A DNA stretch of 64,000 bases from Pseudomonadota bacterium. Lineage in GTDB: Bacteria > Pseudomonadota > Gammaproteobacteria > Burkholderiales > Burkholderiaceae_C. Location of the stretch: positions 82,844 through 146,843 of the forward strand of contig JAKOYD010000164.1 of assembly GCA_029780695.1 (NCBI GenBank). The letters run 5' to 3'. The translations under genes were made by a program, and so were the position numbers. Below are positions 1-10,077 of this stretch, piece by piece (the first letter of the stretch is position 1; each line of letters starts with the position of its first letter). Below the pieces are notes generated by a model, which worked only from the letters and a program-made list of their open reading frames with translations, was not told the DNA's origin and made no database searches.

Positions 1-498
1 GATGCCGGCGCGCGGCAACTGGCGCGCCCGTTCGTCGCGCGCCAGCAGGCCGTTGAGCAGCGTGCCGCTCCAGTGGCCGGGCGCGGGGTGCACCACCAGC
101 CCGGCGGGTTTGTCGATCACGGCCAGGTGCTCGTCCTCATGCACCACGTCCAGCGCCATGGGCTGCGGCACGAAGGCCTGGCTCATGGGCGTGGGGCGCA
201 GTTCGATGTCGATGCGGTCGCCCGCGCGCAGCCGGTGCGCCGGCTTGGCCACGGCGCGGCCGTTGACCTGCGCCGCGCCCGCTTCCACCAGCTGGCCCAG
301 GTAGCTGCGCGAAAACTCGGGCACCAACGCCGCCAGCGCGCGGTCCAGCCGGTCGCCATGATGGGCCGGGGGCACCTGCAGGGCGCGCGATTCGGCTTCG
401 GCGGCGGTGTCGGCGGCTTCGTCGTCCCCGTCGACCGCGGCAAGGGCCAGCGCCTGCGCAGAAGGGGTGGCCGATATAATGGGTCGAGCTTGATTCAA
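1..498 (-). CDS. rluD: 23S rRNA pseudouridine synthase RluD, 5' part (gene runs off the left edge)
   Basis: Family: isomerises uridines in helix 69 of 23S rRNA. The minus-strand frame opens with an S4-like RNA-binding region (residues reading GDRLDRALAALVPEFSRS, then VNGRAVAKPAHRLRAGD) and continues into the conserved catalytic-domain start VVHEDEHLAVIDKPAGLVVH, as in RluD/RluC enzymes. The HRLD catalytic motif would lie beyond the window. The start is unsettled: no ATG lies in frame upstream of the S4 region. A TTG at 498 or a GTG at 375 would both work, and neither has a clear ribosome binding site. The gene is divergent from bamD, the usual betaproteobacterial arrangement. Confidence 0.8.
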   Translation of the reverse strand, partial: MNQARPIISATPSAQALALAAVDGDDEAADTAAEAESRALQVPPAHHGDRLDRALAALVPEFSRSYLGQLVEAGAAQVNGRAVAKPAHRLRAGDRIDIELRPTPMSQAFVPQPMALDVVHEDEHLAVIDKPAGLVVHPAPGHWSGTLLNGLLARDERARQLPRAGI

Positions 499-512
499 GA
501 GGACTGCGACTG

Positions 513-1316
513 ATGCAACGTGCCCGATTATCAGCCGCCGGCGCTGCCGTTCTGGCGCTTGCCGTGCTGCTGTCGGCGTGCTCGTCCAAGCCGGTGGACA
601 AGACCGCCGGCTGGAGCCCCAACCGCATTCACGCCGAGGCCAAGGACGAACTGAAGTCCGGCGCCTACGACAAGGCGATCCCGCTGTACGAAAAGCTGGA
701 AGGCCGCGCCGCCGGCACGCCGCTGGCGCAGCAGGCCCAGCTGGACAAGGCCTACGCCCAGTTCCGCGACGGCCAGCGCGCCGAGGCGCTGGCCACGCTC
801 GACCGCTTCATGCGCCTGCACCCGGCCAGCCCGGCGCTCGATTACGCGCTGTACATGAAGGGCGTGATCAACTTCAACGACAACCTGGGCCTGTTCTCCT
901 TCCTGTCGCGGCAGGACTTGTCCGAACGCGACCAGAAGGCCGCCAAGGAAGCCTTTGAGTCGTTCAACGAACTGGTCACGCGCTTCCCCGATTCGCGCTA
1001 CGCGCCCGACGCGCGTGCGCGCATGCGCTACACCGTCAATGCGCTGGCGCAGTACGAAGTGCATGTGGCGCGCTACTACTACACGCGCGGCGCCTACGTG
1101 GCCGCCGTCAGCCGCGCGCAGCAGGCGCTGGCCGACTACCGCGACGCCCCGGCGCTGGAAGAAGCGCTGTACATCCTCACCCAGTCCTACGACAAGCTCG
1201 GCATGACCGAACTGCGCGACGACGCCCGCCGCGTGCTGGACCAGAACTACCCCAACAGCGTCTACCTGGCGCGCGGCCTGCGCGGGCGCGACAAGCCGTG
1301 GTGGCAGTTGTGGTGA
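513..1316 (+). CDS. bamD: Outer membrane assembly lipoprotein BamD (ComL)
   Basis: Essential lipoprotein of the BAM complex, which inserts beta-barrel proteins into the outer membrane. It is 267 residues, the usual size. A lipoprotein signal peptide ends in LLSAC with lipidated Cys at about residue 23, followed by TPR repeats; typical BamD stretches are YDKAIPLYEKLE, NDNLGLFSFLSRQ and FPDSRYAPDARARM. An AGAGGA ribosome binding site precedes the ATG, and a perfect TATAAT box lies at 475-480, about 30 bp upstream. It is divergent from rluD and followed directly by an intergenic repeat that probably ends transcription. Confidence 0.97.
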   Translation: MQRARLSAAGAAVLALAVLLSACSSKPVDKTAGWSPNRIHAEAKDELKSGAYDKAIPLYEKLEGRAAGTPLAQQAQLDKAYAQFRDGQRAEALATLDRFMRLHPASPALDYALYMKGVINFNDNLGLFSFLSRQDLSERDQKAAKEAFESFNELVTRFPDSRYAPDARARMRYTVNALAQYEVHVARYYYTRGAYVAAVSRAQQALADYRDAPALEEALYILTQSYDKLGMTELRDDARRVLDQNYPNSVYLARGLRGRDKPWWQLW

Positions 1317-1320
1317 CAAC

Positions 1321-1446
1321 CCCCTGAGCGCCTGACGGCGCTTCCCCCTTCTCTCGCTGCGCTGCGCTTCGCGGGAAGGGGGACAACGCCAGCGGGCGGG
1401 CCAAGCCCTTCCGCGGCGTTCCGCGGCTGGCCTGCTCCGCGGCCTG
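1321..1446 (-). repeat. Dispersed 3'-end intergenic repeat, copy 1
   Basis: A GC-rich palindromic unit starting 4 bp after the bamD stop. It has the core 'CCCCTGAGCGCC..GGCGCTTCCCCC', a G/C hairpin around the 'CCCTTC...GAAGGG' arms, then ACAACGCC and a GCGGCGTTCCGCGGC tail. Four more copies (40466, 51903, 56831, 62022) lie just downstream of other stop codons, always in the same orientation relative to the gene. The hairpins suggest a terminator or 3'-UTR element. This is inference. Confidence 0.75.
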
Positions 1447-1831
1447 TCGACTTGCTACGTATTCAATAGCTTCATGCGCCGACTGAGCAGGCGGTGGAGC
1501 AGGATTTTCCTGTTTTGCGTCAGTTGCTCAATGAAGCAGGTGCTGACGCCCGACCGCGCCGCCTGTGTCGCGCGGCCCGGGCATGCCGTTGCTAAACCGT
1601 GGCCTGCCAACGTTCAACGCATATCGAACTGTTGGGTATGTCGGCGGCAATGGGTCATAGCCCCCTGGTTCGGGCCTTGTCTACCGCACTCACCACCGCT
1701 AAAATCTAAACCTGACGCCTAATTATTTAGACTAAAGCATTAGTTTTGGCGTGCGGGCGTGATTCAACGCCCAATTTCACCCACAGTGCGCCGCCAGCCG
1801 TCGGGCGCCAACCGTCATGGAATCCCAGGTC
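1447..1831. other. Intergenic region without a recognisable gene
   Basis: About 385 bp between the bamD 3' repeat and the next gene. At about 1452-1478 it holds one copy of a short dispersed motif (GCTACGTATTCAATAGCTTC). From about 1700 it becomes AT-rich (TAATTATTTAGACTAAAGCA), suitable for the promoter of the surface-protein gene. An 82-codon ORF at 1474-1722 has no recognisable features and is not called. Confidence 0.6.
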
Positions 1832-3478
1832 ATGTTCAGCAAGTTTAGATGGATCGGAGGTTGGGTCGTTGGTGCCTGCCTCGCGCTGGCTGGCGCCCAA
1901 ACGCAGGCAGCCACCCTGAGTTATGCGGTCTCAACGCCAGTGTCGAATTACGCCGGCTCAGTAACCGAGCCGACGCCGCCTGCCTGGTGGACCGAAGGAC
2001 AACGCATCTTTATCCCAACTCCCGTCAACCAAACCTTGGCGGTGCCCCAATTCAACCCCGCGTTGGGCACGTTGACAGCGGTGCGCATCAAGACGCGCGC
2101 AGCGTTACAAGGCACCATCACCTTAGCGCTTGGCTCCACAGGCGGTAACGCAAGCGAAACCGTTACAGGAACCTCTAACGGCAGGTTGCGATTCACGTTG
2201 CCGTTGATGACCCAGATGACGTCATCGCCTGCATACAGCTTTACCGCAGATTTGACGCCCAACACCGCAGCCACGTCGCCCGATTTGCTGGCCGATGAAC
2301 CAGACTACAACCTGGCCACCGTCCCATCCAGCGCCTTCGCAGCCTACCTAGGCTCTGGAACCTGGAGCGCCAGGGTGACCGGCGGCGCTTCATTTGAAGT
2401 GGACGACGCCAACCAAACGGGTCAATCGGGAGGCAGTCAGGTAACGCGTGCGTGGGCCGCCGTCGTTGTGGAGTATGACTACACGCCTGCGCCCATTGAC
2501 CTGACCCTGGCCAAGACGCTCACTTCCACCGGCCCTTACGTGGCTGGCAGCACCGCCACTTTCAAACTGGCGGCCAGCAACCTAGGCCCCGGCACGGCGC
2601 AGCCGGCCATCGTCGTCAAGGACATGCTGCCCACCGGCCTGCAGTTCGTCAGCGCCACCGGCACCGACTGGACTTGCGGCGCCGCCGGCCAGGTAGTGAC
2701 CTGCACCCGCAGCAGCACGGCGGCCGAACTGGCGAGCGGAGATGCAGCCAGCCCCATCACCGTGACGGCGAAGGTGGCAGCGGGCGCCAGCGGCACATTG
2801 ACCAACGTCGCTTATGTGGCCCCGGCCGCCGATGAAACCGCCACGGAATCGAACCTGGCCAACGGCTACGACGACGGCAATCCCGCCACCGGTTCCAACA
2901 ACGACGCCTCAGCCGCGCTCACCGTCACGCCGTCCATCGACCTGACGCTGGCCAAGACCCTGACGTCCACCGGCCCCTACGCCGTGGGCAGCACCGCCAC
3001 CTTCAGCCTGGTGGCCAGCAACCGGGGCCCGGATACGGCGCAGCCGGCCATCGTGGTGCAGGACACACTGCCCACCGGCCTGCAGTTTGTCAGCGCCACC
3101 GGCACCGACTGGACCTGCACCAACGCCGGCCAGGTGGTCACCTGTACACGCAGCGCCACGGCAGCGGCCCTGGCCAACGGCGCAACGGCCCGTCCGATCA
3201 CGCTGACCACCAAGGTGGCGGCGGGCGCCAGCGGCACCTTGACCAGCACGGCTTATGTGGCACCCGCGGCCAACGAAACGGCCATCGAAACCAATCTGGC
3301 CAACGGCTACGAGGACGGCAGCCCGCTGACAGGATCGAACAACGATGCGTCGGCGGGTTTGACGGTGGCCGCCGTGACGCCGCCCGCCCCGGTGCCAACG
3401 CTGAACGAATGGGCATTGATGCTGCTGGGCCTGCTGGCCTGGGGCACCGCCGCCCTACGGTTGCGGCGCGGGGTGTGA
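1832..3478 (+). CDS. Surface/secreted protein: choice-of-anchor type N-domain, two DUF11 repeats, IPTL-CTERM tail
   Basis: 548 residues from this ATG, chosen because the preceding AGGTC can act as a ribosome binding site and a signal peptide (hydrophobic WVVGACLALAGA, then AQA) follows at once; an ATG at 1817 is also possible. The N-terminal part resembles choice-of-anchor domains. Two DUF11 repeats of about 147 residues start at about 2494 and 2937; both open with IDLTLAKTLTSTGPY and are nearly identical. The C-terminus is PVPTLNEWALMLLGLL plus a hydrophobic stretch and RLRRG, the IPTL-CTERM sorting signal. It is probably exported and membrane- or surface-anchored; function unknown. Confidence 0.85.
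   Translation: MFSKFRWIGGWVVGACLALAGAQTQAATLSYAVSTPVSNYAGSVTEPTPPAWWTEGQRIFIPTPVNQTLAVPQFNPALGTLTAVRIKTRAALQGTITLALGSTGGNASETVTGTSNGRLRFTLPLMTQMTSSPAYSFTADLTPNTAATSPDLLADEPDYNLATVPSSAFAAYLGSGTWSARVTGGASFEVDDANQTGQSGGSQVTRAWAAVVVEYDYTPAPIDLTLAKTLTSTGPYVAGSTATFKLAASNLGPGTAQPAIVVKDMLPTGLQFVSATGTDWTCGAAGQVVTCTRSSTAAELASGDAASPITVTAKVAAGASGTLTNVAYVAPAADETATESNLANGYDDGNPATGSNNDASAALTVTPSIDLTLAKTLTSTGPYAVGSTATFSLVASNRGPDTAQPAIVVQDTLPTGLQFVSATGTDWTCTNAGQVVTCTRSATAAALANGATARPITLTTKVAAGASGTLTSTAYVAPAANETAIETNLANGYEDGSPLTGSNNDASAGLTVAAVTPPAPVPTLNEWALMLLGLLAWGTAALRLRRGV
2494..3377 (+). repeat. Tandem duplication of about 440 bp encoding two DUF11 domains
   Basis: Two adjacent in-frame units with long stretches of identical DNA, for example the segments coding LPTGLQFVSATGTDWTC and KVAAGASGTLT. 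The strong DNA similarity indicates recent duplication or ongoing homogenisation, and domain number could vary between strains by slippage or recombination. Confidence 0.8.
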
Positions 3479-3659
3479 CGACCGGTGCAGTCGCGCCGGG
3501 GACGACTTTGACGCGCGATTGAGTCTGGGTGCATGGGGTGTGCCTGGTGGGTTCCCGCGTTCACGGAAATGGCGGGAAGACGCGGGAACGCCGGAGGAGC
3601 CATTCAATCGCTGCTCAATCCACCATCCCATTTGCTCCTGAAAAAATAGCTAACTGCGC

Positions 3660-5732
3660 CTACCGGACGGGCGCTACAGGTCGATTTATTGCAGAATCAT
3701 TGTCGGCTGGTGCTGGCGCAGCGCGCAGCGCGCCCAGCGCGGCGTCGAATTCGGCCTGACTGGTCAGGCGCCGCATGGGCGGCAGCGCGGCCAGCAGGCG
3801 GCGGCCGTAGCCCATCTGGGTCAGGCGGGTGTCGCAGATGACGAGCAGGCCGGTGTCGGTTTCGCGGCGGATCAGGCGGCCGGCGCCTTGCTTCAGGGCC
3901 ACGGCGGCTTCGGGGACCGAATAGTCGGCGAAGGCGCTGCGGCCCTCGGATTCGATGCGGCGGCAGCGCGCCTCGACCAGCGGGTCGCCGGGCGGCGGAA
4001 AGGGCAGCTTGTCGATGACGACCAGTTGCAGCGCGTCGCCCGGCATGTCGATGCCTTCCCAGAACGAAGCCGAGGCGACCAGCACGCAGCCGGGCCGGCC
4101 GTCCGCGCTGCCGGCGCGAAAACGGTCCATCAACACCCGCTTGGGCCACTGGCCTTGCACCAGCACTTCGACGCCCGAACTGGGCGGAAAGCGCTCGGCG
4201 AGCGATTCGCCGATGCTGCGCAGCGCGCGCAGCGTGGTGGTCAGCACCAGGGTGCGGCCGCCCAGCCGGGCCGCCGCGTCGCCGGCCAGCCGCGCGACAT
4301 GGGCGCTGTGGGCCGGGTCGGCCGGGCGCGCGATGTGCGCGGGCACGTACAGCGCGGCCTGGCGCGCGTAGTCGAAAGGGCTGCCAATGCGCAGCACCTG
4401 GGCCTGCTGCAGCCCGCACGGCTGGGTGAACCACGACAGCCGCTCGTCGTCGCCCAGCGTGGCCGACACGAACACCCAGGCGCGCTGGCGTTCGCCCTCG
4501 GCCGGCGCGGCCAGCAGGCGGGTCCGCACGGCGTCGGCGATGTCGAGCGGCGATTCGATCAGGCGCAGCGCCTGGCCGACGTCGACCCAGCGCACCAGCG
4601 CGACGTCGCACGGCGCGCCGAAGCGCTCGGCGCGGCCGGCCAGCAGCAGCGCGCGTTCGTGCAGGCGCACGAAGTCGGGCGCCAGTTCGCTCACGGTGTC
4701 GAGTGCGTCGCCGGCCTGCAGCAGCGCCTGGTGCAGGCGGCTCAGGCCGGCGCGCCATTCAGTGGGGTCTACGCCGTCGGGCGCCTCGTCGGTCCAGCGC
4801 AGGCGGGTGGCGCCGCGCACGCTGCCGGCGGACAGGCGCAGTTGCCGCGCCGCCATTTCGACGCCGCTGGCCAGTGCCGTCCAGTCGCACAGGCCGCGCG
4901 CCTGCTGCAGGCCGGCGCCCAGCAGGTCGCGGGCAAAGTCCAGCAATTGCCCGGTGGCCAGCTGCTGGCCCAGAAACTGGATGCCGGTCTCATTGAGCTG
5001 GTGCGCCTCGTCGAAGATGGCCACGCGCACGGTGGGCAGCAGCTCGGCCATGCCGGATTCGCGAATGGCCAGGTCGGCAAAGAACAGGTGGTGGTTGATG
5101 ACCACGACGTCGGCCGCCATGGCTTCGCGCCGCGCCAGGTTGACGTGGCAGGCGCGAAACTGCGGGCAGTCGGCGCCCAGGCAGTTCTCGCGCGTACTGG
5201 TGACCAGCGGGATGAGGGGCGACCGCTCGTCCAGCCCCGGCATTTCGGCCAGGTCGCCGGTTTTCGTCGTCTTCGACCAGCGCTCTACTTTGGATAGCGC
5301 GTGATACCCGTGTGGCGCGGGCAGGTCGCCGCTGTGGGCCGCCAGATCGAGCCGGTGCAGGCACAGATAGCTGGCGCGCCCCTTGAGCAGCGCCATGCGC
5401 ACCGGCACCCCCAGCGCGCGCGCCAGCCGCGGCAGGTCGCGGCCGAACAGCTGGTCCTGCAGCGTCTTGGTGGCGGTGGACAGCAGCACGCGCTCGCCCG
5501 ACAGCAGCGCCGGCACCAGATAGGCAAAGGTCTTGCCCACGCCGGTGGCGGCTTCGGCCACCAGCACGCCGCCCTGCTCGATGGCCTGGGCGACGGCCAG
5601 CGCCAACTGCGTCTGGCCCGCGCGGGCGTGAAAGCCCTCGGCCGCCTGGGCCAGCGGGCCGGTGTCGGCAAACTGGGCGCGCACGGCGTCGGCCAGCGGG
5701 TGGCGTGGCGGGTCGCTGGGTGGCTGGCTCAT
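3660..5732 (-). CDS. DinG/YoaA-family ATP-dependent DNA helicase
   Basis: 690-residue superfamily 2 helicase of the XPD/DinG group. Visible motifs: Walker A EAATGVGKTFAYLVPALL near residue 65, an iron-sulfur cysteine set (a Cys in YLCLHRL, then CLGADCPQFRAC), DEAH box in VAIFDEAHQLNE, motif with FVSATLGDDERLSWF, and QGAGRLIRRETDTGLLVICD near the C-terminus. Such helicases unwind damaged or structured DNA and are often iron-sulfur dependent. The start at 5732 (MSQPPSDPP) is preferred over an ATG 78 bp further upstream because conserved sequence begins here. It lies 43 bp downstream of a YdcH-like gene, probably co-transcribed. DinG and YoaA cannot be told apart by eye. Confidence 0.9.
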   Translation of the reverse strand: MSQPPSDPPRHPLADAVRAQFADTGPLAQAAEGFHARAGQTQLALAVAQAIEQGGVLVAEAATGVGKTFAYLVPALLSGERVLLSTATKTLQDQLFGRDLPRLARALGVPVRMALLKGRASYLCLHRLDLAAHSGDLPAPHGYHALSKVERWSKTTKTGDLAEMPGLDERSPLIPLVTSTRENCLGADCPQFRACHVNLARREAMAADVVVINHHLFFADLAIRESGMAELLPTVRVAIFDEAHQLNETGIQFLGQQLATGQLLDFARDLLGAGLQQARGLCDWTALASGVEMAARQLRLSAGSVRGATRLRWTDEAPDGVDPTEWRAGLSRLHQALLQAGDALDTVSELAPDFVRLHERALLLAGRAERFGAPCDVALVRWVDVGQALRLIESPLDIADAVRTRLLAAPAEGERQRAWVFVSATLGDDERLSWFTQPCGLQQAQVLRIGSPFDYARQAALYVPAHIARPADPAHSAHVARLAGDAAARLGGRTLVLTTTLRALRSIGESLAERFPPSSGVEVLVQGQWPKRVLMDRFRAGSADGRPGCVLVASASFWEGIDMPGDALQLVVIDKLPFPPPGDPLVEARCRRIESEGRSAFADYSVPEAAVALKQGAGRLIRRETDTGLLVICDTRLTQMGYGRRLLAALPPMRRLTSQAEFDAALGALRAAPAPADNDSAINRPVAPVR

Positions 5733-5775
5733 CGGGCTACGCACTTGGGCGGCGACAGTCGGCGGCACGACGAGG

Positions 5776-5979
5776 TCATGCCGGCTCGCGCGGGTCAAGC
5801 GCGGCTTCAAGCCGGGCGATGCGGTCGCGCAGGGCCAGGCGGCGCTTTTTCAAGCGCTGCAGGGCCAGCTCGTCCAGCGGCGTCTGGTCGGCCAGGCGGT
5901 CGATGACGGCGTCGAGGTCGGCGTGCTCGATGCGCAGCGCGATGAGTTGGCGCTCGGGGGAATGCAGATTGGCCGTCAC
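5776..5979 (-). CDS. YdcH-family (DUF465) small coiled-coil protein
   Basis: 67 residues, almost entirely alpha-helical and charged, with the DUF465 pattern: heptad-rich LIALRIEHADLDAVIDRLAD followed by LQRLKKRRLALRDRIARLE. Family members are small cytoplasmic proteins of unknown role. It is the first gene of a leftward pair with the DinG-type helicase and is divergent from the PP2C phosphatase gene. Confidence 0.8.
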   Translation of the reverse strand: MTANLHSPERQLIALRIEHADLDAVIDRLADQTPLDELALQRLKKRRLALRDRIARLEAALDPREPA

Positions 5980-6105
5980 GGATCAGATGCAGGGCAGGAA
6001 GCGGCGGAGCGAGGATCGCCCCCCGAGCGGGGGATGGGTACGCCTGTCCGCCCGTTCAATAATACGGTGTTGCCGCCTGGCGGCGCCCACCCGAGAGTCT
6101 TCCGC

Positions 6106-6891
6106 ATGAAAAATGGCTATCGACTCAGTGCCGCCACCGGCTTGCACAAGGGGGATCGCGCCTATCAGCAGGATCAGGTGGCCCTGCTGTCGCACCCGCG
6201 CGTGGCCGGCTGCGTGATGGGCGTGGTGGCCGACGGCATAGGTGGCCGATCAGGCGGACGCAAGGCGTCGGACCAGGTGCTGCTGACAGCGCGGCAACTG
6301 TTCGAGCACTACGCGCCCGAAGCCGAGGACGCGGGCGAGCTGCTGCGCCAAGTCGGGCTGCAGGCGCATCTGGTGATCCGGCTCACGGCCATTGCCGCCG
6401 AGCAGGAGCCGCACAGCACCCTGGCGGCGTTCGTGATCCACCCCGGGGCCGAATGCCATTGGGTGCACACCGGGGATTCGCGGGTGTACCACTTTCGCGG
6501 CAACACACTGCTGCGTCGCACCAAGGATCAGTCGTACGTGCAGGCGCTGGTCGACCAAGGCCAGATGACCGAGGACGAAGCGGCGGACAACCCCCAGTCG
6601 AACGTGCTGGTGCACTGCCTGGGCACCCCGGCCGAGCCGACGCTGGAGCTACACCGCATCACGCGGCTGCGCATCGGCGATTCGCTGCTGGCCTGCAGCG
6701 ACGGACTGTGGCATTACTTCACCAGCGAAGAGCTGGGCATGGTGCTGCATGCGTTGCCGCCGCGCGATGCGAGCGAGTTTCTGGTGGAAAAGGCGCGTTC
6801 GCGGGCTGAAGGCCATGGCGACAACCTGTCGCTGGTCATTGTCAAGCTAGAACCGCTGCAAGACGCCCCACCGGCCCACGCCCGGTCGTGA
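6106..6891 (+). CDS. PP2C-family serine/threonine phosphatase
   Basis: 261 residues with the full set of PP2C metal-binding motifs: GDRAYQQDQ (the usual ENQD site), VADGIGGRSGG (DGMGG-type), THTGDSRVYHF-like GDSRVY, CSDGLWHY and a C-terminal GHGDNLSLV. It should be a cytosolic, Mn/Mg-dependent phosphoprotein phosphatase. The start MKNGYRLSAATG is preferred because the frame further upstream lies antisense to the ydcH-like and dinG genes. No kinase gene is adjacent, so its partner cannot be inferred. Confidence 0.92.
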   Translation: MKNGYRLSAATGLHKGDRAYQQDQVALLSHPRVAGCVMGVVADGIGGRSGGRKASDQVLLTARQLFEHYAPEAEDAGELLRQVGLQAHLVIRLTAIAAEQEPHSTLAAFVIHPGAECHWVHTGDSRVYHFRGNTLLRRTKDQSYVQALVDQGQMTEDEAADNPQSNVLVHCLGTPAEPTLELHRITRLRIGDSLLACSDGLWHYFTSEELGMVLHALPPRDASEFLVEKARSRAEGHGDNLSLVIVKLEPLQDAPPAHARS

Positions 6892-6914
6892 CGCCGCCCG
6901 CGGCGCGCGCCCGA

Positions 6915-7355
6915 TCAGGGTTTGCCGTCGCCTTTGGGCGCTTGCTTGTCCTGCAATTGGCGCAGGCGGGCGGCCGTGCGGCGCTGGCGCTCGACCTCGT
7001 TCACGGCCAATTCTTCCTGGCGCAGACGGTCCTGCACGACGCGCCGTTGCAGCCGGGCTTGACGCACGCAGGCGTTGACGGCAAAGCGCTGCCAGCAGGC
7101 TTTTTCAGCCACTTCGAAGCGCTGCAGGGCGGCTTTTTGAGCGGCTTCGATGCGCGCGCGCTGGGTGTCGAGCCAGGGTTGCAGGGCCTCGGCATCGCTT
7201 TCGGGTGGGGCCGTGGCGGCCAGTGCCTGGGCGGCGGCGGCATCGGCGGCGCGTTGGTCGGCACGCGGATCGGGTGGCGGGGCCGAGCTGCAGGCAGCCA
7301 GCGCGCTGGCGCACACCATCAGCAGCCACCATGGGCGAAGGGTCAGGCGCTTCAT
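6915..7355 (-). CDS. Hypothetical lipoprotein with a coiled-coil body
   Basis: 146 residues with a lipoprotein signal peptide (MKRLTLRPWWLLMVCASALAAC is the N-terminal part; lipobox LAAC near residue 22), a Pro/Ala/Asp-rich linker and a long charged helix with many Gln, Arg and Glu. Its ATG overlaps the zapE stop (ATGA), so the two are translationally coupled. No domain recognised; function unknown. Confidence 0.75.
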   Translation of the reverse strand: MKRLTLRPWWLLMVCASALAACSSAPPPDPRADQRAADAAAAQALAATAPPESDAEALQPWLDTQRARIEAAQKAALQRFEVAEKACWQRFAVNACVRQARLQRRVVQDRLRQEELAVNEVERQRRTAARLRQLQDKQAPKGDGKP

Positions 7356-8455
7356 GTCAGCTGAGTATCCACCGTGCGATGCTCCAGCGCCAGGTATTCC
7401 ATCGAACGCATCTCGTTCAGCCGGCTGACGGTGCGCGGAAACTCGTGCGCCAGCGGGCCTTCGGTGTACAGCAGCTCGGGCGCCACTTCGGCGGACAGGA
7501 TGAACTTGACGCGCCGGTCGTACAACACGTCGACCAGCCATGTGAAGCGGCGCGCCTCGCTGGCCATGCGCACCGGCATGTGCGGCACGCCGGACAGCAG
7601 CACGGTATGAAACTGGCTGGCGATCTCGAGGTAGTCGTTCTGCGACCGCGGGCCGCCGCACAGGGTCCGAAAGTCGAACCACACCACGCCGCCAGCGCGC
7701 CGGCGCGCGGTGATCTCGCGCGCCTCGATGCGCAGCACCACGTCGTCGTCGCGCGCGTTGGCGGCCAGGCTGTTGAAGGCGTCGTTCATCGCCGCGTCGG
7801 CCTGCGGGCCCAGGGGCGTGTGGTACAGCTCGACCTGCTCGAGCGCGCGGCGCCGGTAGTCGGTGCCGTTGTCGACGTTGACCACTTCCATGCGCGCGTT
7901 CAGCAGGTCGATGGCGGGCAGGATGCGGTCGCGGTGCAGGCCGCCGGGGTACAGGTCGTCGGGCTTGAAGTTGCTGGTGGTGACAAAGCCCACGCCGTTA
8001 TCGAACAGCGCCTGCAGCAGGCGGTGCAGGATCATGGCGTCGGTGATGTCGGCGACGTGGAATTCGTCGAAGCAGATCAGCTTGAACTTGGCCGCCATGC
8101 GCTTGCCCAGTTCGTCCAGCGGGTTGACGGTGCCCTGCAGCCCGGCCAGTTCGCGGTGCACCTCGCGCATGAATTCGTGAAAGTGCAGCCGCGTCTTGCG
8201 GCGGATCGGCACGGCGTTGAAGAAGCAGTCCATCAGGAAGCTCTTGCCCCGCCCCACCCCGCCGTACATGTACACGCCCTTGGGCACGGGCGGCTTGCGG
8301 ATCAGCTTCTTGAACGCGTTGGAGCGCTGGGTCTTGTAGACCGTCCAGTCGTCGGCGCAGCGCTGCAGCGCGGCCACGGCGCGCAACTGCGCCGGGTCGC
8401 TCTGGTAGCCGCGCGCGGCCAGTTCGGCTTCGTAGGCTTCGCGCACCGAACTCAT
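7352..8455 (-). CDS. zapE: Cell division ATPase ZapE (AFG1-like)
   Basis: 367-residue AFG1/ZapE-family AAA ATPase. Walker A is GVYMYGGVGRGKSFLMD near residue 65, the Walker B region is KLICFDEFHVADITDAM, and the family signatures SNFKPDDLYPGGLHRDRFLP-like (here HRDRILPAI) and FILSAEVAPELLY are present. In E. coli ZapE binds FtsZ and modulates constriction, and mitochondrial AFG1 has a quality-control role. It lies downstream of lpdA on the same strand with about 95 bp between, and couples to the lipoprotein gene that follows. Confidence 0.93.
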   Translation of the reverse strand: MSSVREAYEAELAARGYQSDPAQLRAVAALQRCADDWTVYKTQRSNAFKKLIRKPPVPKGVYMYGGVGRGKSFLMDCFFNAVPIRRKTRLHFHEFMREVHRELAGLQGTVNPLDELGKRMAAKFKLICFDEFHVADITDAMILHRLLQALFDNGVGFVTTSNFKPDDLYPGGLHRDRILPAIDLLNARMEVVNVDNGTDYRRRALEQVELYHTPLGPQADAAMNDAFNSLAANARDDDVVLRIEAREITARRRAGGVVWFDFRTLCGGPRSQNDYLEIASQFHTVLLSGVPHMPVRMASEARRFTWLVDVLYDRRVKFILSAEVAPELLYTEGPLAHEFPRTVSRLNEMRSMEYLALEHRTVDTQLT

Positions 8456-8465
8456 GCCGCCCGCC

Positions 8466-8500
8466 CTTCGCTATCCAATCGATAGCTATCAACGCAAGTC
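8466..8500. repeat. Short dispersed CTAT-type repeat copy between lpdA and zapE
   Basis: GCTATCCAATCGATAGCTAT followed by CAACGC. It belongs to a degenerate family (GCTAt/c-AAT-AGCT...GCGC) seen at about a dozen places in the window, mostly just after or before genes. Clear intergenic relatives start near 1452, 3636, 17048, 41870, 48668, 56736 and 58428. Confidence 0.5.
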
Positions 8501-8549
8501 AGATCAGCGCCAAGGCCATTTTTCATGCCGAAAACTGCGTCGTCAACGC

Positions 8550-10004
<1,455 letters not shown>

Positions 10005-10040
10005 GATGAATCTTCTCGAATCGGGCGCAGCCCGCCACAA

Positions 10041-10073
10041 GGACACGGCCCGTGAAGCGGGCCGTGTTTTCCT
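10041..10073 (+). other. Hairpin between odhB and lpdA
   Basis: A perfect inverted repeat (ACACGGCCCG TGAAG CGGGCCGTGT) sits between the odhB stop and the lpdA start, followed on the + strand by TTTTCCTCCTTTT. As a terminator it would face away from the operon. On the operon strand it may be an RNA stem that sets odhB/lpdA ratios by protecting or pausing the transcript. Confidence 0.5.
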
Positions 10074-10077
10074 CCTT

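Noticed and set aside
1474..1722. An 82-codon frame in the bamD-surface protein gap
   Set aside because: No ribosome binding site, no motif, and it overlaps a dispersed repeat copy.
5662..6105. N-terminal extension of the PP2C gene back to 5662
   Set aside because: The extension is antisense to the ydcH-like and dinG genes and has no family similarity; conserved PP2C sequence starts after 6106.
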